From contig CALFUU010000026.1 of the NCBI GenBank assembly GCA_937929835.1, forward strand, positions 1-63,414: a stretch of 63,414 nucleotides of DNA. The letters are read 5' to 3'. Made by a program: the position numbers and the translations under genes. The DNA comes from an uncultured Saprospiraceae bacterium (GTDB lineage: Bacteria; Bacteroidota; Bacteroidia; Chitinophagales; Saprospiraceae). Position 1 is the first letter of the stretch; every line of letters starts with the position of its first letter. Shown here one piece after another: positions 8,467 through 16,655 of the stretch. Under the pieces are notes generated by a model. It was given only the letters and a program-made list of their open reading frames with translations, had not been told where the DNA came from and did not search any database.

Positions 8467-9962
8467 ACATTTTTGACAAAAAAATAAAGAAGAAACTATC
8501 CAATGCTGAGATGCCTGTATCAGATGGTATGTGGGAAAGTATAGCAGCTCAAATACCTGTAAAACAGGAAAAGCCCAAATATTGGATGTTATTACTGGTA
8601 ATGCTCTTTGCCCTACCATTTCTTTTGTATCCATTAAGCAAAGGAGGAGAGCAGCACACCGAAAGTTCTCTCGACTCAGCAAGAGTTCAAGAAACCGCAC
8701 AAACTAACAACACAAAAATATATTCTTCAAGATCGGATAGTGACAAGCTAACAGAGAGGGATATTGAAAATAAATCCACGAAGGCTAAGACAACCATCTT
8801 CTCAAGTCCTACCCTACCACTACTTAATAAAGTTGCTGTAGATCGTGTAAACTCAAATGCAAATTCAGGTACTGACAGAACAAATTATACTGGCGCATAT
8901 TCATCTCTCATTGCCAAAAAATCAAATCTTAAATCATCTAACAAAGAAACCATAGATGTAGCCTCAACTGGTATTTCAAGTTTGAAAAATACTGGAGTCA
9001 ATTGGAATAAGCGTGAGAAAAAATTAAAATTTCTTAAAAAGTCTTTAGATACAAATATCAATTCAGAGGGCCCGACTTCAACAAATAACTTCAAGCTGAT
9101 TGAGAAATCTAGAGTATTCCAAAGTGCTACAACTGTAAAGAGTGTCACTGCAATTCAAAATATTTTTGACAGAAACAATTTGAGTCTATTAAATTACGAT
9201 AGACAAGAAGACATAAGAAAACTATTGGGGCTAAAAAAGGCCTCTCCAGTTTGTCCAAGCTTCCAGGCATTCAGATCTGGAATTTATTTCTATGTTGACT
9301 ACAAGACTGGTCTAGTCAATCAGCAGCTAGAGAACAAATCCAATAATGCAGAAATCAATGATCTTATAGCTCAAAGAAATCAAACAGAATCAGGTGCTCT
9401 CTCTTCAAGTATTAATCTTGGAATAGGGAAGAGATGGAACATTGGAATCCTATTAGAATCAGGCTTGAACTATGATGCAATCTCAACTACCTTAAGCTAT
9501 TTACAACCAGCTGGTGCTATTATTGTCATAGACTCGATGCCTCCTATTACTATGGACACAATCACAACAAGTGCCCGAATGGTGAACTCTAAAAATAGGT
9601 TTAGACAAGTCAACATCCCTGTGAATCTTGGTTACGAGATAGCATTGACCGACAGATATAGCCTTGCCGCTAAAGCCGGAATACTGGTTAATCTATCATC
9701 TACTAACTCAGGTCAAATCATAGGCAATGACGGATTGGTTGCTTACGATAGTTCTGAAAGAATCAATAGTCTGTACAAAACCAATCTCAATCTAAGTTAT
9801 ACTGGTGGCATTGATTTTCTAGTAGAGGCTACACAAAATATTTCTGGTTATGTTGGCCTCAGTGTCAATTACTACCCCGATGATTTTAGTTTAAGTACTT
9901 ATGCTATCAAGCAATCTTATTACAAGTATGGAATGACAGCAGGTCTTAGATATAGATTATAA
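8463..9962 (+). CDS. Membrane-anchored beta-barrel protein, probable partner (anti-sigma-like) of the ECF sigma factor
   Basis: 499 residues, starting at a TTG that overlaps the sigma-factor stop (TTGA). Residues 1-39 are charged and would be cytoplasmic, with a MWESIAAQIP helix like those of many Bacteroidota sigma-linked proteins. Residues 40-58 form one hydrophobic membrane segment. Residues 60-240 are a Ser/Thr/Asn-rich, probably disordered linker. From about 265 on, alternating strands with aromatic ends (SGIYFYVDYKTGLV, then GMTAGLRYRL at the end) resemble an outer-membrane beta-barrel. The architecture would span from cytoplasm to outer membrane. The anti-sigma role is inferred from position and the cytoplasmic N-terminus, not from a recognised domain. 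Confidence 0.8.
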   Translation: MNIFDKKIKKKLSNAEMPVSDGMWESIAAQIPVKQEKPKYWMLLLVMLFALPFLLYPLSKGGEQHTESSLDSARVQETAQTNNTKIYSSRSDSDKLTERDIENKSTKAKTTIFSSPTLPLLNKVAVDRVNSNANSGTDRTNYTGAYSSLIAKKSNLKSSNKETIDVASTGISSLKNTGVNWNKREKKLKFLKKSLDTNINSEGPTSTNNFKLIEKSRVFQSATTVKSVTAIQNIFDRNNLSLLNYDRQEDIRKLLGLKKASPVCPSFQAFRSGIYFYVDYKTGLVNQQLENKSNNAEINDLIAQRNQTESGALSSSINLGIGKRWNIGILLESGLNYDAISTTLSYLQPAGAIIVIDSMPPITMDTITTSARMVNSKNRFRQVNIPVNLGYEIALTDRYSLAAKAGILVNLSSTNSGQIIGNDGLVAYDSSERINSLYKTNLNLSYTGGIDFLVEATQNISGYVGLSVNYYPDDFSLSTYAIKQSYYKYGMTAGLRYRL

Positions 9963-9989
9963 TCCTGGATATCTAGAGTTATTTTTATA

Positions 9990-10463
9990 CTAGATTAAAC
10001 TATTAAGATCAGCAGGAGAATATTCTACGGACTTCAATACCTTACCGTCAGCTTCTCTATATACGATAAATTCAGAACCACGTTTCACTATATTAGAATC
10101 AGTACCATCTTTGGCTGCATAGTGTGCTTGAGTTGCTTTTGCTATTTCAATGGTCTTGCAAGTTTTGCTCATATTTGACCTATGCACTTCATCAAAAAGA
10201 GACTTAAACTTTTCCTGTAGACCAAATTCTAAAATAGCTCCTGATAATACGTACTGGATATCACAAAGTGCATCCACCACTTCCACTAGGTCATTTTGTT
10301 CTATTGCCTCTTTGAGTTCGTTAAGCTCTTCTTGCAAAAGGTTAACCCTAAGTGCGCATCTTTTTGCTGATGGTATCTCTGGAGCTTTGACTATTGGTAA
10401 CTCAAAGGTTGTATGGAATTCTGCAACATCATTAAGAGCATTAGGCTCTGGAAACTTATTCAT
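9990..10463 (-). CDS. MazG-like nucleotide pyrophosphohydrolase
   Basis: 157 residues. The metal-binding core of the all-alpha NTP pyrophosphatase fold is visible as QEELNELKEAIEQND followed by VEVVDALCDIQYVLSGA (E-E-x-x-E, then E-x-x-D on the next helix). Members hydrolyse nucleoside triphosphates to monophosphates, often house-cleaning noncanonical dNTPs or acting like phosphoribosyl-ATP pyrophosphohydrolase. The substrate here cannot be told. The C-terminal 60 residues are a less conserved extension. It follows the glycosyltransferase at 10466 with a 2-nt gap, so the two are cotranscribed. Confidence 0.85.
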   Translation of the reverse strand: MNKFPEPNALNDVAEFHTTFELPIVKAPEIPSAKRCALRVNLLQEELNELKEAIEQNDLVEVVDALCDIQYVLSGAILEFGLQEKFKSLFDEVHRSNMSKTCKTIEIAKATQAHYAAKDGTDSNIVKRGSEFIVYREADGKVLKSVEYSPADLNSLI

Positions 10464-10465
10464 AA

Positions 10466-11662
10466 CTATTTTTCATTTTTTTGAGTTTGATAAAAGTTCA
10501 ATAGATCCTTAGCTATAGATTTAGAACTGAAATTATTTTGTATATGGCGTCTAGCTGCATCACCAATTTTACTAATATTTAAGCTATTGATTTGATTTAT
10601 TATTTCGATTAGGTCAGTTTTGTTTTCGAAAACAATTCCATTTTCTAAATTTTTGATACCGATACCTTCAAATCCTTTTGGCGTTGACAAGACCACTTTG
10701 CCAAGCGACATAGCTTCTAGAATTTTAACTCTAATACCACTTCCAGAAAACAAAGGCACTACAATCATATCCATTTCATTGACATAAGCTCTAGCGTTTT
10801 CAACTTTTCTATGAATCGTAACACCAGGCGCTTTTAACTTTAAAAATTTGGGTGGCATATTTCTTCCACCAATATGAAATTCTAAATGCGGATTTGTTTT
10901 GACAATACTAGGCCATACTTCATTCAAAAACCAGTCTATACCTTCAAGATTAGGCTGCCAATCAAGTGAGCCCAAGAATCCAATCTTACACAGGGTGACA
11001 GGTAGATCTCCAGCAATATACTTAGACATATCTATGCCAACGGATACCACCTTGACGCGTGCTTGGTCTCCCCTATCTGCGAAATGACCTGCATCAATCT
11101 GGGTTATCGGTAGTAGAAGATCATACTTACTTTGTGAAGTTTTCTCAAATCGAGCTAGCATCCGAGCACAATGACCTAAATACCATCCTTTAAGGCCAGA
11201 AGACTCTGAGGATAAGTTCTTCCAGATTTCGCTTTCGACATTATGCGATCTTAATGAAATGATAGCAGAAGAAGACTTTCTAATTGTATCTGCGTAAGGC
11301 ACCATATACAGTGTCTCTAACTGGATTATGTCGAATTGCTCTTTCTCTAACCTGAGCCTTAACTTGTTATCAAATTCTTGAGATATGAATCGATCAATAT
11401 TATAGGACTTACCCAGTAGAAGACATACGAGAGCTGGCATTAGCTTAATACGCGTATCGATATTTATTATCTCAATACTTGTAAAATGGCTTAATTCTGT
11501 AGGCGTCCTGTCAAAAGCAACAAAATGCTTTTGTGTATTGAGCGCAAGAAGATGCAATTCACACCCTTGGGCGACTAGACCTTTACTGAGGGAGTGTATG
11601 GCAATCACCTCACCGTCAGTAAGAGGAAAGGGGACTTTCTTGGTGAGCAATAGAATCTTCAC
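10466..11662 (-). CDS. GT4-family glycosyltransferase
   Basis: I place the start at GTG 11662-11660 (VKILLLTKKVPFPLTDG), giving 398 residues. An ATG at 11689 would add nine residues of little sense. The N-terminal nucleotide-fold strand is followed by the DGEVIAIHSLSKGL acceptor-side segment. In the C-terminal domain IGFLGSLDWQPNLEG and PLFSGSGIRVKILEAMSLGK match the donor-binding region of GT-B enzymes. No signal peptide, so cytoplasmic or at the inner face of the membrane. The acceptor is unknown, probably a surface polysaccharide. A TAnnTTTG-like box (TACTTTCG, one mismatch) sits at 11668-11675, five bases before the GTG. Confidence 0.85.
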   Translation of the reverse strand: MKILLLTKKVPFPLTDGEVIAIHSLSKGLVAQGCELHLLALNTQKHFVAFDRTPTELSHFTSIEIINIDTRIKLMPALVCLLLGKSYNIDRFISQEFDNKLRLRLEKEQFDIIQLETLYMVPYADTIRKSSSAIISLRSHNVESEIWKNLSSESSGLKGWYLGHCARMLARFEKTSQSKYDLLLPITQIDAGHFADRGDQARVKVVSVGIDMSKYIAGDLPVTLCKIGFLGSLDWQPNLEGIDWFLNEVWPSIVKTNPHLEFHIGGRNMPPKFLKLKAPGVTIHRKVENARAYVNEMDMIVVPLFSGSGIRVKILEAMSLGKVVLSTPKGFEGIGIKNLENGIVFENKTDLIEIINQINSLNISKIGDAARRHIQNNFSSKSIAKDLLNFYQTQKNEK

Positions 11663-11746
11663 AGTTGCGAAAGTAAGGCAAAAGAGCAAAAAACAGGAAC
11701 TCTGACAAATTAGACATATTACATATAAATTGTCTAGATTCGACTT

Positions 11747-12403
11747 GTGTTAAGAGCGAGCAATATATGGAAGTCATATGAAGACTTAGACGTCCTAAGG
11801 GGTGTCAATCTAGAGATCGAAGGTCCCAGCATCACGAGTATAGTCGGAAAGTCAGGAGCAGGCAAGAGCACCCTACTCCACATACTAGGTACACTTGATC
11901 TAGCAGATCAAGGTGTCGTAGAAATATCTGGTGTTGCCATTAATAAGATGCGTAAAAAAGAAATCGCCGCATTCAGGAATGAAAAAATTGGGTTTGTATT
12001 CCAGTTCCATCACCTAATTCCTGAATTTACAGCAATAGAGAATGTATGTATTCCGGGCTTTATCAAGAAACGAGGAAAGAAAGAAGTAGAAAAAGAAGCT
12101 GAAAAGCTACTGGAATATCTTGGTATAAGTCCTAGGAAGAACCATAAACCCAGTGAGCTATCAGGAGGAGAGCAACAGCGAGTAGCAGTCGCAAGAGCAT
12201 TAATCAACAAGCCAGACTTAGTCTTTGCTGATGAGCCTACTGGCAACTTAGACACGCAAACTTCATCAGATTTACACAAGTTATTTGTGACTCTGAAGGA
12301 AGAAATTGGACAATCATTTGTCATTGTTACCCACAATATGGAACTCGCGAGCCTTAGCGATAATTTACTAGAAATGTCAGATGGCCTCATCATCAACAAT
12401 TGA
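11747..12403 (+). CDS. LolD-like ABC transporter ATPase
   Basis: 218 residues from a GTG start. Walker A is GKSGAGKST near residues 34-42, the signature LSGGEQQRVAVARAL lies near 138-152 and Walker B with switch is LVFADEPTGNLDT. The length and the QFHHLIPEFTAIENV Q-loop segment match the LolD/MacB subgroup that drives lipoprotein release or peptide efflux. The permease partner (LolCE) is not in this window. The gene overlaps the following MFS gene by 23 nt. A TAGATTCG box (one mismatch from TAnnTTTG) lies at 11735-11742, four bases before the GTG. Confidence 0.88.
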   Translation: MLRASNIWKSYEDLDVLRGVNLEIEGPSITSIVGKSGAGKSTLLHILGTLDLADQGVVEISGVAINKMRKKEIAAFRNEKIGFVFQFHHLIPEFTAIENVCIPGFIKKRGKKEVEKEAEKLLEYLGISPRKNHKPSELSGGEQQRVAVARALINKPDLVFADEPTGNLDTQTSSDLHKLFVTLKEEIGQSFVIVTHNMELASLSDNLLEMSDGLIINN

Positions 12404-13628
12404 GGTGGAGTCATTTAACTCAAGATACTACCCCGCTTACAAGTCCTTAGTCTCGATGATGGCTTGGTTGCCTATTTTCTTTCTATTCTACAATAAGAGT
12501 CTAGGCATAAGAGACATAATCTTGTTAGAGTCGGTATACTACATCGCTGTGGTCGTATTGGAAGTTCCATCAGGATATTTTTCCGATCGTTTGGGAAGAA
12601 AAATTACCCTTATTATTTCTTCTATCACATTTAGCGCTGCTTACTTTATTTTTGGATTAGGCACACCAAGTTTTTTGTCCTTTGCAATTGCCCAAGTTTT
12701 ATTTGCTTGTGGCTACTCTTTTATGTCAGGCACAGATACTTCATTTTACTTTGAATCTCTACAGAGAGATGGCTTAGCTGATGTGTATCCTGAGCGAGAA
12801 GCAAAAGTACAGAGTTGGGCAGGTTATGCAGGTGCCATTGCAGCACTCATTGGTGGTTATTTAGGTAGTATAGAACTTTCTTATGGCTACCTCATTTCCT
12901 TAGCTTTTATGATTCCTGCCTTACTGATCACCTTAAGATTTGAAGAAACCAAGTCTGACGAAGAGTATCATAACTCTGTAGTACAGCAAGCAAAAACTAT
13001 ATGGAATTATACAAAACTGCCTGAGCTCAAATGGATGTTCTGGTATTCCGTTATTATTTATGTGCTCATTCACATTCCCTACGAATTTTATCAGCCATAC
13101 ATAAGTTTATTAGAAGAGGGGGACTTCTCGCTTCCTTTTGAGGCAGCAATGTATTCTGGAATTTTGTTTGCTGGCACACGTTTTTTTGGTGCTATTGCCT
13201 CAGGACAAAGTATAAGACTAACGAAATTGTTAGGTCTCAAAATGCTGTGTTTTATATCAATAACTATGCAGCTGTTGTTAATAGGTATTTTGGGTTACTT
13301 CTTCGAGTCTTGGATTATTTTACTCATTTTTCTCAGGAGTATATCTATGTCTCTGACGACCGCACCAATTAATGCAGAAATTGCTCCACGTATCAACAAG
13401 AACCAAAGAGCAACTTACTTTTCATTTCAAAGTCTAGTATCCAGGCTCTCATTTTCTGTGGCACTAATACTTCTATCAATACCGATTTCTCACCAAGTAA
13501 TTAATGATTGGCCTACGCTATCAGCAATATTTAAATATTCATTATACGGGGGTATCTTAATCTCGACTCCACTCGTATTTATGAAGTCTGGAGCTCTCTT
13601 TGGCAATAAAGTCAATACCAATTCTTAA
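12381..13628 (+). CDS. MFS transporter
   Basis: 415 residues with about 11-12 hydrophobic segments. After the second segment the loop EVPSGYFSDRLGRK matches the signature loop G-x-x-x-D-R-x-G-R-K of the major facilitator superfamily. The substrate is not evident; the sequence looks like the group often labelled as multidrug or unknown-specificity transporters. It starts inside the ATPase gene upstream (23-nt overlap) and its last 17 nt overlap the end of the convergent photolyase gene. Confidence 0.88.
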   Translation: MASSSTIEVESFNSRYYPAYKSLVSMMAWLPIFFLFYNKSLGIRDIILLESVYYIAVVVLEVPSGYFSDRLGRKITLIISSITFSAAYFIFGLGTPSFLSFAIAQVLFACGYSFMSGTDTSFYFESLQRDGLADVYPEREAKVQSWAGYAGAIAALIGGYLGSIELSYGYLISLAFMIPALLITLRFEETKSDEEYHNSVVQQAKTIWNYTKLPELKWMFWYSVIIYVLIHIPYEFYQPYISLLEEGDFSLPFEAAMYSGILFAGTRFFGAIASGQSIRLTKLLGLKMLCFISITMQLLLIGILGYFFESWIILLIFLRSISMSLTTAPINAEIAPRINKNQRATYFSFQSLVSRLSFSVALILLSIPISHQVINDWPTLSAIFKYSLYGGILISTPLVFMKSGALFGNKVNTNS

Positions 13629-15006
13629 TCTCTATACAAGGATTGGGATAGAAATTATCGTGTGTATATTCAGATTTGGGCACGGAAAAAGGATTCATCA
13701 AAAAGGCCAATGGCGCATCTTTTAGTTCTGGAAGCCAATGGCGCATATAGTTACCCTGTGGATCGTATTTTTTTGCTTGTAGAGGAATATTAAAGTACCT
13801 ATCCTCTCTCTTATCCGTACCCACACCCGCTATATAATTCCAGTTGCCATAATTGCTGCAAGGATCATAATCTATAAGCAGAGACTCAAAGTATTCTGCA
13901 CCCCAGACCCAATTAATACGCATATCTTTAACTAGAAATGAAGCTACATTTTGTCTTCCCCTATTAGACATAAATCCTGTAGCATTTAGTTCTCGCATAT
14001 TGGCATCTATGAACGGCACACCTGTCTTTGCGCTAGTCCATTTTTCAAACAAGGTCTTATTATTATAAAGCGTCATTTCAGACTTTCCCTTTATTCCATC
14101 TTGGCAGAAAATCTTGTTCCCATGTTTTTTGCCTATGAATCTAAAGAAGTCTCGCCAAAGCAACTCGAATACCAACCAGTATGTGGATTTATTCGCCTTA
14201 ACCTCAGACTCATACTTCTTGATTTCACTATATATCAACTTTGGTGATAAGGTTCCTTTAGATAAATGGACCGAAAACTTAGAAGAATAATCTCGCCCCA
14301 GCAAACCATTTCTAGTTTCTTTGTAATCTGCTATATGATCGGTCTCCCACAAGTAATAATTCAGCTCTCGCAATGCAGCTGTCTCCCCTCCCCTCAAGTA
14401 TTCTAGGTTGACTTCAGCACCAGTACTATCGACGTCTGGTATGTCACCTGAATCAATGTCGACTGAGAGTTGTGGCAAGGATACTGGAGTAGGTAAGGGT
14501 TTTCTCACCTTTACAAACTTTTCTACCTCCTTCCTAAACAGTGTGAAAGTATCTGGACAATGTGTTACTGGAAATGGAAGATCAGCCGTGTAATAGAGCA
14601 TTTTCCCTCTGTAATAGCGCATCTCTTGTCCAATAACCCACAAGTTCTTTTCTAGCTCATCTTGAACAAGTACCTCGTCTCTAGTCCGTTCTCTGTTACA
14701 ATAGACGTAACTGGTCTTTGTTTGTCGCGCTATCTCAGGTATTATAAGCTCAGGCTCCCCTACCCTTACATAGAGCTCGCTCCCTTTGGATCTGAGATTA
14801 TTCCTCAAGTCCAATAAGCTCTCAAGGATAAACCTTTTCCTATACTTTCCTGTCCTGTCCAGACCGTAGGAAGTCTTACCATCGAAGAGCCGAGGATCTA
14901 TGACAAATAGGGGTATGACCTCATCATTGTGAGCAAGGGCATCTACTAGTGCTTCATTATCGTGCAGCCTAAGATCGTTTCTAAACCAGACTATTGACCG
15001 TTTCAT
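13612..15006 (-). CDS. DASH-type cryptochrome / DNA photolyase
   Basis: 464 residues. The N-terminal photolyase alpha/beta domain starts KRSIVWFRNDLRLHDNEAL. The FAD-binding helical domain contains YSSKFSVHLSKGTLSPK, LVFELLWRDFFRFIGKKHGN, GVPFIDANMRELNATGFMSN and NRGRQNVASFL, and the DYDPCSNYGNWNYIAGVGTD stretch is characteristic of the DASH subgroup. DASH proteins bind FAD and a folate antenna and repair cyclobutane dimers mainly in single-stranded DNA; some are photoreceptors. Its end overlaps the convergent MFS gene by 17 bp. It is divergent from the SCO1 gene across 191 bp. Confidence 0.93.
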   Translation of the reverse strand: MKRSIVWFRNDLRLHDNEALVDALAHNDEVIPLFVIDPRLFDGKTSYGLDRTGKYRKRFILESLLDLRNNLRSKGSELYVRVGEPELIIPEIARQTKTSYVYCNRERTRDEVLVQDELEKNLWVIGQEMRYYRGKMLYYTADLPFPVTHCPDTFTLFRKEVEKFVKVRKPLPTPVSLPQLSVDIDSGDIPDVDSTGAEVNLEYLRGGETAALRELNYYLWETDHIADYKETRNGLLGRDYSSKFSVHLSKGTLSPKLIYSEIKKYESEVKANKSTYWLVFELLWRDFFRFIGKKHGNKIFCQDGIKGKSEMTLYNNKTLFEKWTSAKTGVPFIDANMRELNATGFMSNRGRQNVASFLVKDMRINWVWGAEYFESLLIDYDPCSNYGNWNYIAGVGTDKREDRYFNIPLQAKKYDPQGNYMRHWLPELKDAPLAFLMNPFSVPKSEYTHDNFYPNPCIEIKNWY

Positions 15007-15197
15007 AGAAAGGCAATTTGATTAATTTGTGGTACATAATAAACAAGAAATCCATAGTTAAGTTTTAATGTATAAGTATCACTTAAACTAAGACAATACA
15101 TAGATAGAGTGTACCTACCAGCAGATGATAACATAACTTCTAAGTTAGGTCATCAAATGTGTATATAACACCACTGTCTTTTATGTAAAAAACCAAT

Positions 15198-15821
15198 ATG
15201 AAGTTATCTATTGTCTACTTGACGCTTCTTATACTCACTTATGTCAGCTGTCAATCGGCCCAAACTAAGCACCCTCTCCCAAAGCTAGGCCACACAATCA
15301 TAGAACAGGGTGATACTATTTATCATACAATAGGCCAGTTTAATCTACTTAGTCAAGATAGTGTACAGATAGGCAACTCAGATCTTTCTGGCTATATCTA
15401 TGTCAGCGATTTCTTTTTTATGAATTGTCCGACTATATGTCCTATTGTTATGAAGCAAATGCTCAGACTGTATAAGAAATACGAAGCCAATCCTTCAGTA
15501 AAATTAGTTAGTCATACACTAGATCCTAAAAGAGATACACCGAGCGCTCTTAAGCAATATGCCAACAATCTAGAAATTGACCACACAAAGTGGCTTTTTC
15601 TGACTGGGGACAAGGAGCACATTTATGACATCAAGGACGATTATTTTATAGCTGCTGTCGAAGACTCTGAAGCGCCAGGAGGTATAACCCATTCTGGACA
15701 AATCATCTTGGTCGATAAAAAAGGTCACGTGAGGAGCTTTGCTGAAGGTACTGACCCGATGAAGGTGGAGCATTTAATGGAAGATATTGATCAACTACTA
15801 AAAGAATATGAAAGCAACTAG
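15198..15821 (+). CDS. SCO1/SenC-family copper chaperone lipoprotein
   Basis: 207 residues. The N-terminus MKLSIVYLTLLILTYVSC is a lipoprotein signal with Cys18 as the lipidated residue. The thioredoxin-like domain has the copper-binding pair C77-x3-C81 (NCPTICP) and the distal His165 in GGITHSGQI, the full ligand set of SCO proteins. It should act at the periplasmic face of the inner membrane in copper delivery to cytochrome oxidase. It overlaps the following cytochrome gene by 14 nt, which supports a respiratory role. Confidence 0.93.
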   Translation: MKLSIVYLTLLILTYVSCQSAQTKHPLPKLGHTIIEQGDTIYHTIGQFNLLSQDSVQIGNSDLSGYIYVSDFFFMNCPTICPIVMKQMLRLYKKYEANPSVKLVSHTLDPKRDTPSALKQYANNLEIDHTKWLFLTGDKEHIYDIKDDYFIAAVEDSEAPGGITHSGQIILVDKKGHVRSFAEGTDPMKVEHLMEDIDQLLKEYESN

Positions 15822-16206
15822 ATTAAAATTTATATTTCTGGCTTTTGTCGTTTTCTTTTTCTTCTCTTGTAATGAGGCCAAGTATATGCAAGGTAAGCGG
15901 ACCTATGATATGGTCTGTGCAGATTGCCATATGGAAGATGGTAGTGGTGTTAAGAATCTATATCCAGCACTCAAAACAATAAATACCTCTATAACGACTA
16001 GTGAATTAGCTTGCATTATCAGATATGGTATCAATAAAGAATCGAGTCTCATCAAGATGCCGCCTAACCCTGCTCTTAAAAGTGTAGACATTACAAATAT
16101 TGTCAACTATATACTCGGCGATCTCAATGGATCGAAAGAAGAGTATACGCTCAACGAAATAGAAGTAATGCTAGAGAAATGTAAAGAAGCATCAAAAGAA
16201 CAATGA
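15808..16206 (+). CDS. Small c-type cytochrome lipoprotein
   Basis: 132 residues. A hydrophobic signal ends FFFFSC, with Cys21 the likely lipid site. Haem is bound by C37-A-D-C40-H41, with Met84 in the LIKMPPNPAL loop a likely sixth ligand. The DGSGVKNLYPAL segment after the haem motif is typical of class I cytochromes c that face the periplasm. Being coupled to the SCO gene, it probably donates electrons to, or is matured with, a terminal oxidase. Which oxidase cannot be seen here. Confidence 0.9.
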   Translation: MKATRLKFIFLAFVVFFFFSCNEAKYMQGKRTYDMVCADCHMEDGSGVKNLYPALKTINTSITTSELACIIRYGINKESSLIKMPPNPALKSVDITNIVNYILGDLNGSKEEYTLNEIEVMLEKCKEASKEQ

Positions 16207-16643
16207 GACTTTTTGTAGAATCTCAAATAAGAATAAAGGCAAGCAGTCAGAGAATACTTGCAGCGTTTACCGACATAGAAGACCTTGAGAAATGGTGGGG
16301 TGTATACAAAGCTTTTGTACAAAAAAAAGATGGTGGGCTCTATACCTTAACTTGGCTCAGAACTATAGAAGGTATTAAGTTTATAAGTACTGGAAGGATT
16401 AGATTTTTCGATAGAAGGTCTCATCTACACCTGGAGGATGTGCTCTACATCAATTATGACAAGCCGATTCTAGGACCATTTACTATCACTTATGATATAG
16501 AAGAGCACTCACACTACTCCATACTGAAGGTAAAGCAAGGAGGATTTGAAAAAGGGCCTGATCACGAATGGTACTACAAAGCAGTTACAGAGGGCTGGCC
16601 AGAGGCATTGGTAATGCTCAAAACCTACTTAGAAAATCTTTAA
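16203..16643 (+). CDS. SRPBCC/START-like domain protein
   Basis: 146 residues with the layout of the SRPBCC superfamily: a first strand LFVESQIRIKASSQRILAAF, a helix DIEDLEKWWGVY and a C-terminal long helix ending WPEALVMLKTYLENL. These proteins bind hydrophobic ligands or act as small cyclases/chaperones. No signal peptide. The start overlaps the cytochrome stop by 4 nt (ATGA), so it is cotranscribed. What it does with the SCO1/cytochrome pair is unknown. Confidence 0.8.
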   Translation: MRLFVESQIRIKASSQRILAAFTDIEDLEKWWGVYKAFVQKKDGGLYTLTWLRTIEGIKFISTGRIRFFDRRSHLHLEDVLYINYDKPILGPFTITYDIEEHSHYSILKVKQGGFEKGPDHEWYYKAVTEGWPEALVMLKTYLENL

Positions 16644-16655
16644 GGTTGGAGGTAG

